From: Streptomyces liliifuscus
GTDB lineage: Bacteria > Actinomycetota > Actinomycetes > Streptomycetales > Streptomycetaceae
Assembly (NCBI RefSeq): GCF_016598615.1
Contig: NZ_CP066831.1
Coordinates: 10,478,001-10,542,000, forward strand
DNA length: 64,000 nucleotides
Direction: 5' to 3'
Shown: positions 20,280 through 27,633 of the stretch, in pieces
Layout of the letters: each line of letters begins with the position of its first letter
Position numbering within the stretch: position 1 is the first letter of the stretch
The notes under the pieces: model-generated
Databases searched by the model: none
Told to the model about the DNA's origin: nothing
Seen by the model: the letters and a program-made list of their open reading frames with translations, nothing else
Translations under genes and position numbers: made by a program

Positions 20280-20308
20280 TTGACGGCCCGACCGCCCGCG
20301 CGCATCGT
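20280..20308 (+). promoter_or_regulatory. Predicted coxG promoter
   Basis: TTGACG (20280-20285), a 17-base spacer and CATCGT (20303-20308) form a -35/-10 pair. The expected transcription start is close to the coxG ATG at 20318, so the mRNA would be leaderless or nearly so. The -10 departs from TAnnnT at its first base, so strength may depend on the activator box upstream. Confidence 0.5.
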
Positions 20309-20317
20309 GTGTCCGTC

Positions 20318-21217
20318 ATGGACTTCACGAACGAGTTCCGAGTGAACCTGCCGCCCGACCAGGCCTGGTCCCTGCTGACCGACGTGGAGCGGATCGCTCC
20401 CTGCATGCCCGGTGCCCAGCTCACCGGCGTGGACGGCGACACCTACAACGGCGTCGTCAAGGTGAAGGTCGGCCCCATGACCGTCCAGTACAAGGGCGTC
20501 GTCTCCTTCGAGGAGAAGGACGACGAAGCGCGTACGGCGGTACTCCACGCACGCGGCCGAGACACCCGCGGCCAGGGCAACGCCGATGCCCGCGTCACCG
20601 CCCGGCTCGTCCCGGACGGCGACGGGACGCGGGTGACGGTGGACACCCACCTCACCATCACCGGCAGGATCGCGCAGTTCGGCCGAGGGGTGATCGAGGA
20701 GGTCAGCGGGAAACTGCTGGCCCAGTTCGTCACCAACCTGGAAGGCCAACTCGCGACGGAGAAGAAGCAGGAACAGGCGCAGGAATCGGTCGCACCCACG
20801 CCTGAGCCCGCGACGGGGGCTGGGACCCTGGCTGGAGCTGGAGCTGGAGCTGGAGCTGGAGCTGGAGCTGGAGCTGGAGCTGGAGCTGGAGCTGGAGCCG
20901 AGCCCGGGGCCGGTACTGGAGTCGGGGCCGCATCGAGCGTCGCGCCGGAATCCGCTTCCGCCGGGGAGGCCGCCGGGGACGATGTCCCCGCCGCCGAAGC
21001 CCCGAGCAGGACCGTGCCGGCCGCTCCCTCCGCCCCCGCCTCGAACGGCGTCCGCCCCGCGGAAGTGCCCACCGTTTCCCGTACAACGGCCGCGGCCGCG
21101 CCTGAGCCCCTGGACCTGATGAGCGTCGCACGCGGTGCCTTGCTCAAACGCGCTCTTCCGGCCGCGCTCGTCCTCGCCGTGGTCGTGGTCGTTCTTGTCG
21201 TCTGGCTCACGCGATGA
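20318..21217 (+). CDS. coxG: CoxG-like SRPBCC membrane-anchored protein
   Basis: A 299-residue protein. Residues 1-150 form the SRPBCC/CoxG domain (NEFRVNLPPDQAWSLLTDVE, MPGAQLTGVDGDTYNGVVKV, GKLLAQFVTNLE). A low-complexity linker follows with 11 Ala-Gly repeats from about residue 172, then a Pro/Ala-rich stretch and one transmembrane helix at about 278-297 (ALPAALVLAVVVVVLVVWL). CoxG recruits CO dehydrogenase to the cytoplasmic membrane and aids electron transfer to quinone. The ATG at 20318 is preferred; GTG at 20309 is also in frame. It has its own LysR-box promoter rather than being in the coxMSLFDE operon. Confidence 0.9.
   Translation: MDFTNEFRVNLPPDQAWSLLTDVERIAPCMPGAQLTGVDGDTYNGVVKVKVGPMTVQYKGVVSFEEKDDEARTAVLHARGRDTRGQGNADARVTARLVPDGDGTRVTVDTHLTITGRIAQFGRGVIEEVSGKLLAQFVTNLEGQLATEKKQEQAQESVAPTPEPATGAGTLAGAGAGAGAGAGAGAGAGAGAGAEPGAGTGVGAASSVAPESASAGEAAGDDVPAAEAPSRTVPAAPSAPASNGVRPAEVPTVSRTTAAAAPEPLDLMSVARGALLKRALPAALVLAVVVVVLVVWLTR
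20831..20896 (+). repeat. GCTGGA hexanucleotide tandem repeat (11 perfect copies)
   Basis: Eleven identical GCTGGA units lie in frame within coxG and encode (Ala-Gly)11 in the linker between the SRPBCC domain and the membrane helix. A perfect hexamer array can gain or lose units by slippage without a frameshift, which would change linker length only. Confidence 0.95.
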
Positions 21218-21224
21218 TGGGGGC

Positions 21225-21758
21225 ATGACCGACATCCGTACCCCCCGTCTTCTGCTGCGCCGCTGGCAGGACGACGACCTCGTACCCCTCTCCGAGATCC
21301 ACGCCGACCCGACGGTGATGCGATGGATCGGCGACGGCACGCCCCGCTCCCTGGAACAGACCGCCGAGGACATCGAGGCCTGGGAGGAGGAGTGGGACGA
21401 GGAGGGCTTCGGTGTCTTCGCCGTCGAACTCCTCGGATCGGGGGAGCTGGCCGGGGCGGTCGGACTCTACGTTCCCAGCTCCCCGCCCGAGGTCGAGGGG
21501 CAGGTGGCCATCACCTGGCGGATGGCCCGCGTCTTCTGGGGTCAGGGCTACGCATCGGAGGCAGCTCACGCCACACTCGAATTCGCTCTGCAGGACCGCG
21601 GTCTCGACCGGATCGTCGCCGTGTGCCGAACGGCCGACACCGCCTCGTCGAACGTGCTGGACAAACTCGGCATGAAGGCGGAAGGCGCGACAATGGACCC
21701 GGCCCACGGGCACGACGTGCGGCTGTACGGGATCGACCTGACGGAGTTCGAGGGCTGA
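21225..21758 (+). CDS. GNAT N-acetyltransferase (RimJ/RimL type)
   Basis: A 177-residue acyl-CoA N-acyltransferase. It starts with the RimJ-type TPRLLLRRWQDDDL and has AITWRMARVFWGQGYASEAAHATLEFAL as the acetyl-CoA pyrophosphate-binding region, then RIVAVCRTADTASSNVLDKLGM. The substrate cannot be predicted. It starts 7 bases after the coxG stop and may be cotranscribed with it, though no functional link to CO oxidation is evident. Confidence 0.9.
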   Translation: MTDIRTPRLLLRRWQDDDLVPLSEIHADPTVMRWIGDGTPRSLEQTAEDIEAWEEEWDEEGFGVFAVELLGSGELAGAVGLYVPSSPPEVEGQVAITWRMARVFWGQGYASEAAHATLEFALQDRGLDRIVAVCRTADTASSNVLDKLGMKAEGATMDPAHGHDVRLYGIDLTEFEG

Positions 21759-21826
21759 CCGGCGCCCTCGGTGGCGCCCCGACTGACCGGGCGGCCGACC
21801 ATGACCGGACCGCCGTGGAGGCCATG

Positions 21827-22279
21827 ATGCAGATCCCCACGTTGCCCTATCGCGATGAGCACACCACCGTCGTCGCGGCGGCAGCCGATGACGTGTGGCG
21901 CGGTCTGGGCGACACACTGGACCGGTCCTTCTCGCGTCCCGGCGCCAACGGCTACGCGCGGCTGGTCGGATGCGCGGACCGCGAGGCGTCGGGTCCGCGG
22001 CCGTTTGCCGAGGGCTCGACGTTTCCCGGGTTCCGGGTGGCCGCCGTGGTCCCCGGACGGGAGCTGGTCCTCGGCGGGCGCCATCGCTTCTCTTCGTACG
22101 CGCTGATCTTTCGCCTGGAGCCCGCGGGTCCGGGCCGGACCCGGTTGACCGCCGAGACCCGGGCCACCTTTCCCGGCCCGGCGGGCGGCCTCTACCGGTT
22201 GCTCGTCCTCGGGACGGGAGGGCACGCGGTGGTCGTGCGCCGCCTGCTCGCGACGGTCCGCCGCCGGGCCGAGTCATGA
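21827..22279 (+). CDS. SRPBCC-like / DUF2867-like small protein
   Basis: A 150-residue protein with helix-grip features: TTVVAAAADDVWRGLGDTLD at the N-terminus, then GFRVAAVVPGRELVLGGRHRF and LTAETRATFPGPAGGLYRLL. These resemble DUF2867/SRPBCC proteins with a hydrophobic ligand pocket. No enzyme function can be assigned. ATG 21827 is preferred over the adjacent ATG at 21824 because GGAGG ends 5 bases before it. A hairpin follows the gene. Confidence 0.7.
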   Translation: MQIPTLPYRDEHTTVVAAAADDVWRGLGDTLDRSFSRPGANGYARLVGCADREASGPRPFAEGSTFPGFRVAAVVPGRELVLGGRHRFSSYALIFRLEPAGPGRTRLTAETRATFPGPAGGLYRLLVLGTGGHAVVVRRLLATVRRRAES

Positions 22280-22320
22280 GGGCAACTGGTCGCGGGCACG
22301 GGGACGGGCATGAGCAGCGG

Positions 22321-22348
22321 CAGGGGCTCACGCGGGCTTGAGCCCCTG
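22321..22348. terminator. Hairpin terminator between convergent genes
   Basis: CAGGGGCTCA (22321-22330) pairs perfectly with TGAGCCCCTG (22339-22348) around an 8-base loop. It lies between the SRPBCC-like gene and phoD and overlaps the last codons of phoD, so it can serve both strands. Confidence 0.7.
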
Positions 22349-23974
22349 GGCGCCCGCTTCGGTGACGAAGGACGCGGCGGTCGTGATCGGGGCCCCGGGT
22401 GTGGTGACGGCGGACACGGTCTTGAAGTCCGCCCGCGCCGACTGTGGCGTCAGCCGCACCCTGACGTAACCGCGCTGTCCGTTGTAGAACTTCAGGTGGG
22501 GGTTGGCGGACAGGTAGGTGGCCCAGTTCGTGGGTCTCACGATGCCGTCCATGCCGCTGGCGATGGACGGGGTGACGATCTCCGTGCCCAGGGTCCTGGA
22601 CGAGGGGTTGTCGAAGTCGTCCTTGATGTCGAAGGCGTACCCGACGTGCACGTCCCCGGTGAGCACCATCAGGTTGTCGATGCCCGCCGCCTTCGCCCCG
22701 GCCAGGACCCGGTCGCGCGAGGCCCGGTAGCCGTCCCAGGCGTCCATGGACACCTTGGCGACGGGGCTGAGGTCCAGCTTCCGCTGGGAGAAGCAGACCT
22801 GTTGCGGCATCACGTTCCACACGGCGTCGGAGGTTCGCCATCCGTCGAGCAGCCAGCGTTCCTGGGCGGCGCCGGTGATCGTGCGTGCCGGGTCGTCCGA
22901 CTCCGGGCCGGGGATGTGCGGCCGGTCGCCGTAGGCCTGGTCGGAGCGGTACTGGCGGGTGTCGAGGACGTCGAACTGCGCCAGCGTGCCCCAGTGCAGA
23001 CGCCGGTAGAGCTGGGCGTCGGGACCATTGGGCAGCTGGGAGGCGCGCAGCGGCTGGTTCTCCCAGTGGGCCCGGTAGGCGGCGGCGCGCCGCAGCAGGA
23101 ACGCGGCCGGCGGCGTGCCGTTCTCGTCGGTGTCGGCCGCGTAGTTGTTCTCGGTCTCGTGGTCGTCCCAGGTGACGATGAACGGGTGCATGGCGTGAAC
23201 GGCCCGCAGGTCCGGGTCGCTGCGGTAGAGGGCGTAGCGCAGCCGGTAGTCCTCCAGTGTCACGGTCTCCCGGTTGAAGAGGCCGGGCAGGACACGGTCG
23301 GTGTACTTGCGGGCGCCGCCGGCGGCGTCGACCGCGTACTCGTAGAGGTAGTCGCCGAGGTGGAAGACCACGTCGACGTCGTCGCCCGCGAGATGCCGGT
23401 GAGCGGTGAAGTACCCCTCGTGGTACGCCTGGCAGGACACGGCGGCGAAGGTGAGCGCTGAGGCGGGGCCTGCCGTGGCGGGAGCGGTGCGGGTGCGGCC
23501 GGTCGGGCTGATCCAGGTGCCCGTCCGGAAGCGGTAGTAGTACACGCGACCGGCGTCGAGCCCGTTCACCTCGACGTGCAGGGTGTGGTGGACCTCGGGG
23601 TGGGCGATGGCGGTGCCGCGCCGGACGATCGCGCCGAACCGCTCGTCGTCGGCAACCTCCCATTCGACGACGACACGCTGCTGGGCCAGGCCGCCGTCGG
23701 CCTCGTACGGCTCGGGCGCGAGCCGCGTCCACAGCAGTACGGAACCGGGCCACGGGTCACCGGAGGCGACGCCGAGCGTGAAGGGGTCGTCGGTGATCCT
23801 CGCCGCGTCGAGTTCGGTGGCGCTCGCCGCGCCCCTGGCGGGCAGATGTGTTCCGAAGGCGAGCGCGGCGGCCGCCGCGGTGACGGTCAGGAAGCGGCGG
23901 CGTGCGAGATGGCGCGCGGCCGCACGCAGTTCGGGGGCATGCTGCGACGACGGTCTCTGGCGGCCCGGGGGCAT
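22328..23974 (-). CDS. phoD: PhoD-family alkaline phosphatase, Tat-exported
   Basis: Secreted phosphodiesterase/alkaline phosphatase of 548 residues that releases phosphate from organic esters outside the cell. A Tat signal begins at residue 23 (LARRRFLTVTAAAAALAFG). An N-terminal Ig-like PhoD domain (FTLGVASGDPWPGSVLLWTR) precedes the metallophosphatase core, with FAAVSCQAY, VFHLGDYLYEY, FIVTWDDHETENNY and LMVLTGDVHVGYAF as metal-binding blocks. It is typical of Ca/Fe-dependent PhoD. Regulation by PhoR-PhoP is expected for the family. PHO-box-like repeats occur in the upstream intergenic region but lie about 315 bases away. Confidence 0.93.
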   Translation of the reverse strand: MPPGRQRPSSQHAPELRAAARHLARRRFLTVTAAAAALAFGTHLPARGAASATELDAARITDDPFTLGVASGDPWPGSVLLWTRLAPEPYEADGGLAQQRVVVEWEVADDERFGAIVRRGTAIAHPEVHHTLHVEVNGLDAGRVYYYRFRTGTWISPTGRTRTAPATAGPASALTFAAVSCQAYHEGYFTAHRHLAGDDVDVVFHLGDYLYEYAVDAAGGARKYTDRVLPGLFNRETVTLEDYRLRYALYRSDPDLRAVHAMHPFIVTWDDHETENNYAADTDENGTPPAAFLLRRAAAYRAHWENQPLRASQLPNGPDAQLYRRLHWGTLAQFDVLDTRQYRSDQAYGDRPHIPGPESDDPARTITGAAQERWLLDGWRTSDAVWNVMPQQVCFSQRKLDLSPVAKVSMDAWDGYRASRDRVLAGAKAAGIDNLMVLTGDVHVGYAFDIKDDFDNPSSRTLGTEIVTPSIASGMDGIVRPTNWATYLSANPHLKFYNGQRGYVRVRLTPQSARADFKTVSAVTTPGAPITTAASFVTEAGAQGLKPA

Positions 23975-24005
23975 GGCTGTATCCCCTCACGGTGATGTCA
24001 CAGGG

Positions 24006-24034
24006 AAGCCCCGGCAACGGGTGCTGCGGGGCTT
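24006..24034. other. Leader hairpin upstream of phoD
   Basis: AAGCCCCG (24006-24013) pairs perfectly with CGGGGCTT (24027-24034) around a 13-base loop, 30-60 bases before the phoD start. It would fold in the phoD leader RNA or act as an upstream boundary. Purpose unknown. Confidence 0.45.
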
Positions 24035-24286
24035 GTGAATGCTAATCAGATGAAGATCATGAACGCGGCAGGCGCGGCCTCGCGAGCGCAGGCGGCGTAA
24101 CGGTCGAGGCGCGCAGCGGGCCCACTGGAGCGATGTGGAATGCGGACCGCCGACCGGGTTCGCCCAAGGCATTACGGCCGAACAAGGGCGAAGTTCGGGA
24201 CCCCGTGGCTTGGAACACAACGAGGAATGGCCGGAGTTCGCCCTGGCTGCCCCCGCCGGACGTACATACGATGCGACCGCTCCGGT

Positions 24287-24308
24287 CTTCACAGCTCCTT
24301 CACAGGGC
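24287..24308 (+). promoter_or_regulatory. PHO-box-like direct repeats
   Basis: CTTCACAG occurs at 24287 and again exactly 11 bases later at 24298; a looser copy containing CTCAC follows. Streptomycete PhoP boxes are 11-bp direct repeat units with a GTTCACC core, and each copy here matches 5 of 7 core bases. The site lies in the 534-bp divergent region between phoD and the DUF4360 gene, nearer the latter. Confidence 0.4.
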
Positions 24309-24370
24309 CGGGCTCACGCGGTCATGTGTTTGGCATGTGCATGACCATTGAACAACTGTGCTCGATGTCC

Positions 24371-24403
24371 GATCCATGCCTGATCCATGTCTGATCCAAC
24401 GCA
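24371..24403 (+). repeat. Three 11-bp direct repeats GATCCATGYCT
   Basis: GATCCATGCCT (24371), GATCCATGTCT (24382) and a degenerate GATCCAACGCA (24393) are spaced at one helical turn, about 105-140 bases before the DUF4360 start. Such phased repeats suggest a multi-subunit regulator site. Otherwise nothing gene-like is visible from 24035 to 24508. Confidence 0.6.
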
Positions 24404-24508
24404 CCTGGTCCGCGACGGCCCTTCGCGTACGCGAAGGCCGCACCCCCCAATTCGCGGCGGGGCACGTCTGCCCGCCGCCGGAACACCGACGCAACGGATT
24501 GGAGCACC

Positions 24509-25159
24509 ATGGCTGGTGCGATGCTTCTGAGCGGCGCTGTCGCCGCTCTCTTCGCCACCGCGCTTCCCGCGCACAACCCGTCCACCGGGATCGTCGACCC
24601 GCCCCCGGACAAGATCGTCATCAAGGTCGCCACGGTGAACGGCTCCGGCTGTCCCCAGGGCACCGCCGCCATCGCCGTGTCCCCGGACAACACCGCGTTC
24701 ACGGTGACCTACAGCGACTATCTCGCCCAGGTGGGAGGCAACTCCGATCCCACCGCGTTCCGCAAGAACTGCCAGCTCAACCTGACCGTCGCCGTGCCGG
24801 GCGGCTTCACGTACGCCATCGCCAGTGCGGACTACCGCGGCTTCGCCTCGCTCAAGGCCGGGGCGACCAGCACCGAGAAGGCCTCGTACTACTTCCAGGG
24901 CTCGCCGAACACGGCTTCCATCACCCATCCCTTCAGGGGCCCCTACGACGACAACTGGCAGGCCACGGACACGACGGAGTGGGCGCAGCTGGTCTGGGCG
25001 CCCTGCGGTGTGCAGCGGAACTTCAACATCAACACCGAACTCCGCGTGAACGCGGGCACCTCCGCTCCCGGCAGTACCAGCTTCATGACCATGGACTCGA
25101 CCGACGGTGACATCAGCACGATCTATCACCTGGCCTGGAAGGAGTGCCCCAGCTCCTGA
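24509..25159 (+). CDS. Secreted DUF4360 protein
   Basis: A 216-residue exported protein. A short hydrophobic signal (MLLSGAVAALFATALPA) precedes the mature part, which has the DUF4360 features KVATVNGSGCPQGTAAIAVS and KNCQLNLTVAVPGGFTYAIAS, and ends TIYHLAWKECPSS. Four cysteines (in GSGCPQG, KNCQLN, APCGVQ and KECPSS) probably form disulfides. Function of the family is unknown. The ATG at 24509 follows GGAG. The signal lacks the usual N-terminal lysine/arginine, so a slightly different start cannot be excluded. A strong hairpin follows directly. Confidence 0.85.
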   Translation: MAGAMLLSGAVAALFATALPAHNPSTGIVDPPPDKIVIKVATVNGSGCPQGTAAIAVSPDNTAFTVTYSDYLAQVGGNSDPTAFRKNCQLNLTVAVPGGFTYAIASADYRGFASLKAGATSTEKASYYFQGSPNTASITHPFRGPYDDNWQATDTTEWAQLVWAPCGVQRNFNINTELRVNAGTSAPGSTSFMTMDSTDGDISTIYHLAWKECPSS

Positions 25160-25165
25160 CCCGAC

Positions 25166-25205
25166 CGCCTTGGCCGGCTCCACCGCACCGGAGTCGGCCA
25201 AGGCG
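25166..25205 (+). terminator. Strong hairpin terminator
   Basis: CGCCTTGGCCG (25166-25176) pairs with CGGCCAAGGCG (25195-25205). An inner GCTCC/GGAGT segment extends the stem to about 16 bp with one mismatch. It begins 7 bases after the DUF4360 stop. Confidence 0.85.
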
Positions 25206-25368
25206 CGGTATCCGCGCGTACGATCCTGTCCGTCGTCGTGGCCACCGACCGGATACATCGTCTGGTCCGATGAGAACATGGCCCCGAACGAGGGGCGTGT
25301 GCTCGCTCGATCCGGTGCCCCTGGCGGGTGAGGGCGTACCACCGGCGCACGCGCCCCGTTGCACGGAC

Positions 25369-25629
25369 ATGGACAGCACATTCGCCACAACGGGGCCCTT
25401 CCTGGGCCGCGAGGGTCACGACCGGCCGTCCGTCGAACTCGCCGGCGCCCACTGGACGGACCCGCCGATCTACGCGGCGCTGGTCGCCGACTGGCAGGCC
25501 CGCGGACGCGTGGTCCCGCGCCGGCACGAAGCGCGTCGGCCCGGCTTCACCGCCCTGCGCGTCACCGACGTTCGCCTTCCCGGCCCCGGGCGGCGTCGAA
25601 GCGACGGTCCGGGGGCGAGCGGTTGCTGA
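25369..25629 (+). CDS. Small hypothetical protein
   Basis: An 86-residue protein starting MDSTFATTGPFLGREG and containing HWTDPPIYAALVADWQARGR followed by VVPRRHE. The DPPIY-A-LV-W-GR-P pattern is one I associate with short conserved proteins of streptomycetes of unknown role. No membrane segment or signal is present. Coding potential is moderate, no good SD is visible, and the C-terminal third (Gly/Arg/Pro-rich) may be unreliable. Confidence 0.45.
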   Translation: MDSTFATTGPFLGREGHDRPSVELAGAHWTDPPIYAALVADWQARGRVVPRRHEARRPGFTALRVTDVRLPGPGRRRSDGPGASGC

Positions 25630-25681
25630 GGGGCTCTGCCCGGCCACCGGCTCGGTCGGCTCGGGCGTCTTTGGCGGCTCG

Positions 25682-25735
25682 GCCGTTTCTGCCGCCCCTG
25701 CCGTTTCTGTCGACCCTGCCGTCCCTGTTGTCTCA
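25682..25735. repeat. Degenerate 18-bp tandem repeat (3 units)
   Basis: Three consecutive 18-base units begin GCCGTTTCTG, GCCGTTTCTG and GCCGTCCCTG at 25682, 25700 and 25718. They fill the gap before the stop of the leftward gene at 25733. No function is evident. Confidence 0.6.
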
Positions 25736-26254
25736 GCCGAGTCGATCGCGGCCCGGCCCGGGACGCGCCGCGTTGCCGACGGGGCGTGCCCGTTCCCCGT
25801 TCACCAGGGCGGAGAGCATCTCGGCGGCCTGATGGAGCGCCACCTCCAGGGCGGTCGGGAGATGCAGGGCACCCTGGCCGTCGGGCGGAACCAGCCAGCG
25901 CAGCGTGCCGGTCGTCCGGCGGGGCGAGGGCACCGCGATCCAGGAGCCCTTCCCGGAGTACCGGATGTCCTGTCCCACCCAGTAGCTCTCCGGGTCCGGG
26001 GGAAGGAAGAACCCGACCCGGTGGGCGCCGAAATCGGCGAGCGTGGGGCCGGGCATCGGCAGCGGGAGACGCAGAAGGGCGTCCAGGGCGAACAGGCCGA
26101 TCTCCTCCGGCACGCTGAGGACGTCCCAGAACCGGCCGGCCGGGAGCAGCACGGCGCCGCTCGCCCCGTGTTCCCATTCACGCTTGCAGGCCCGGGGGTC
26201 CACCGCGGCTGCTGCGAGCCACTCCACGGCTTGTTGGTGGGGAGCGCTTCTCAT
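25733..26254 (-). CDS. Conserved hypothetical protein (primase/polymerase-like N-terminal fold often named)
   Basis: A 173-residue soluble protein: AVEWLAAAAVDPRACKREWE, then GAVLLPAGRFWDVLSVPEEI, GAHRVGFFLPPDPESYWVG, GSWIAVPSPRRTTGTLRWL and a C-terminal LHLPTALEVALHQAAEML. It resembles short streptomycete proteins sometimes annotated as related to bifunctional primase/polymerase domains; I cannot see catalytic acidic residues to support that activity. ATG 26254 has GAGGAGAG immediately upstream, so it was chosen over longer alternatives. Function unknown. Confidence 0.75.
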   Translation of the reverse strand: MRSAPHQQAVEWLAAAAVDPRACKREWEHGASGAVLLPAGRFWDVLSVPEEIGLFALDALLRLPLPMPGPTLADFGAHRVGFFLPPDPESYWVGQDIRYSGKGSWIAVPSPRRTTGTLRWLVPPDGQGALHLPTALEVALHQAAEMLSALVNGERARPVGNAARPGPGRDRLG

Positions 26255-26696
26255 GTCTCTCCTCTTCGACCGCTGGTCCGTGTGAGCGGACAGTGATACC
26301 CCCTCCGCGGGCGCGGCTCCGTGCGCCATTCCCGAGGCGATGCCCAGTGTCATATTCGTAGATATATCTATCCAGTGGAAGGGGTGGCGCGCCGTGGCGT
26401 TTGTCCGTAGAACACCCGAACTTCGGACGAGAGTTCGGTCCTTATGCGTGGGTGGGAGTGTCTTCGCGATGGCCGGAGTCTCCTGGCTGGCCCTGCTGGC
26501 GCGAACCTGCCGTCGAAGTCTCCTTCGCCGCTTCCGACCTCCCGGCTCACGGCTATCCCGCTTCCGACTTCCTCGCAGAGACCCGCTCGCGCCGCTGGTG
26601 AGAACCGCGCGCAGCCTGAACTACGGCGCCGGGGAGTTCCTCGGCCCGGTCGATGAGGATGACGACGACGGCTGACGGCGACGGCCGACGGATGCG
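26255..26696. other. Gene-poor stretch of 442 bp
   Basis: No convincing gene is seen. Short open frames (for example 26401-26601 and 26340-26675, plus strand) lack SD sequences and recognisable motifs. The stretch contains an AT-rich palindrome at 26359-26370 and may hold the promoter of the leftward gene that starts at 26254. Confidence 0.5.
26359..26370. promoter_or_regulatory. AT-rich palindrome TAGATATATCTA
   Basis: A perfect 12-bp palindrome stands out in otherwise GC-rich DNA about 105 bases upstream of the leftward gene starting at 26254. Palindromes of this kind are typical of PadR- or MarR-type operators, but no such regulator gene is nearby. It could also mark the remains of a lost regulatory gene. 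Confidence 0.4.
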
Positions 26697-27392
26697 CTAC
26701 CCCACGGCCGGGACCGCCTGCCGACGCAGGACCATGAGTGAGTCTTCCAAGGTCGCCACCATGGCGAAGGGGAACCGGTCGAGCTCAAGACAGAGCGCGA
26801 CGTCATCGGGATGGACTCCTTGTCGCACCCCCTGCGCCAGTTCGGCGGCGGCGCGTGATTCGGCACCTCGGCGGAGGAACTCGGCAGCATCCGCCCCGGG
26901 CTCGGTGGTCCTCCGGGCGATGTACTGGGCACACGCCAGGTCTTCATCGGCCTGTCCGTCCTCGCCGGTGACCACGAACGTGACGCTGTCACTCCCGCGC
27001 GCACGCAGGAGCTGAGCCGTTGCCTCCGCCACCACGAAGCCGGCGCACAGCACCAGTTGCGCCTTCTTGACCGCGAGGGCGCCGACCGTCCCTGCCGTGG
27101 TCTTCTGCACAACGGTCCGTCCGCCGAGGTCGATCGACCGCAGCAGGCCCGGGGAGTTGACGGCGTCGAACCCGGGCGCGGGCGGACCGTCCTTGAGCGT
27201 CACCCAGTCCAGGTGGCGGGCCTTGAGCGTCAGGGCTTCGTCCAGTGACTCGGCAAGAACGATCTTTTCCGCGCCCTGGCCAAAGGCCCAGGCGGCCACG
27301 GTGAAAGCACGCATGACGTCGACCACGACCGCCACGGACGGGGTTTCGACCAGATCGGGGATGCCAAGAAAACGAGTGTCCATTCCGATCAT
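26697..27392 (-). CDS. ComB-like 2-phosphosulfolactate phosphatase family protein
   Basis: A 231-residue protein of the ComB family (PF04029). The N-terminal VAVVVDVMRAFTVAAWAFGQ is the family signature containing the metal-binding Asp. VTLKDGPPAPGFDAVNSPGLL and RTVVQKTTAGTVGALAVKKA follow, with TFVVTGEDGQADEDLACAQY as the second acidic motif. ComB hydrolyses 2-phosphosulfolactate in coenzyme M synthesis. Actinobacteria do not make coenzyme M by this route as far as known, so the substrate here is uncertain. ATG 27392, or ATG 27383 three codons later. No operon partner is evident. Confidence 0.82.
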   Translation of the reverse strand: MIGMDTRFLGIPDLVETPSVAVVVDVMRAFTVAAWAFGQGAEKIVLAESLDEALTLKARHLDWVTLKDGPPAPGFDAVNSPGLLRSIDLGGRTVVQKTTAGTVGALAVKKAQLVLCAGFVVAEATAQLLRARGSDSVTFVVTGEDGQADEDLACAQYIARRTTEPGADAAEFLRRGAESRAAAELAQGVRQGVHPDDVALCLELDRFPFAMVATLEDSLMVLRRQAVPAVG

Positions 27393-27580
27393 GATTCCGC
27401 ACGCCCGACCCGCAGCGCCCGGCCAGTGGCACGCGTCATATCGGCGGCCTCGACAACGGCGGTCCGTCTCGATCTCGACGGTCTCGGAATGTGATGCCTT
27501 CGGCTGCCCGCGCGCAGCGGCGGCCGGCCGGTTCCAGGAGTGGAAGGGGGCACTCCCGGAGCCGACCGGCCTGGCTGTCG

Positions 27581-27633
27581 GTGGATCAGAACAGTGGGTC
27601 AGAACGGGGTGGGGCAGAGCAGTGGATCAGAAC
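27581..27633. repeat. Imperfect repeat at the 3' end of the NlpC/P60 gene
   Basis: GTGGATCAGAAC occurs at 27581 and 27622, and GTGGGTCAGAAC at 27594. The copy at 27622 includes the stop codon of the leftward hydrolase gene, so the last few codons appear duplicated downstream. The rest of 27393-27626 shows no gene. Confidence 0.6.

Noticed and set aside
24371..24403. CRISPR-like array
   Set aside because: The units are 11 bases with no spacers and only three copies; this is a direct repeat.
26340..26675. Small plus-strand frames in the gap before the ComB-like gene
   Set aside because: No SD, no motif and several overlapping alternatives of similar length; not supportable as genes.
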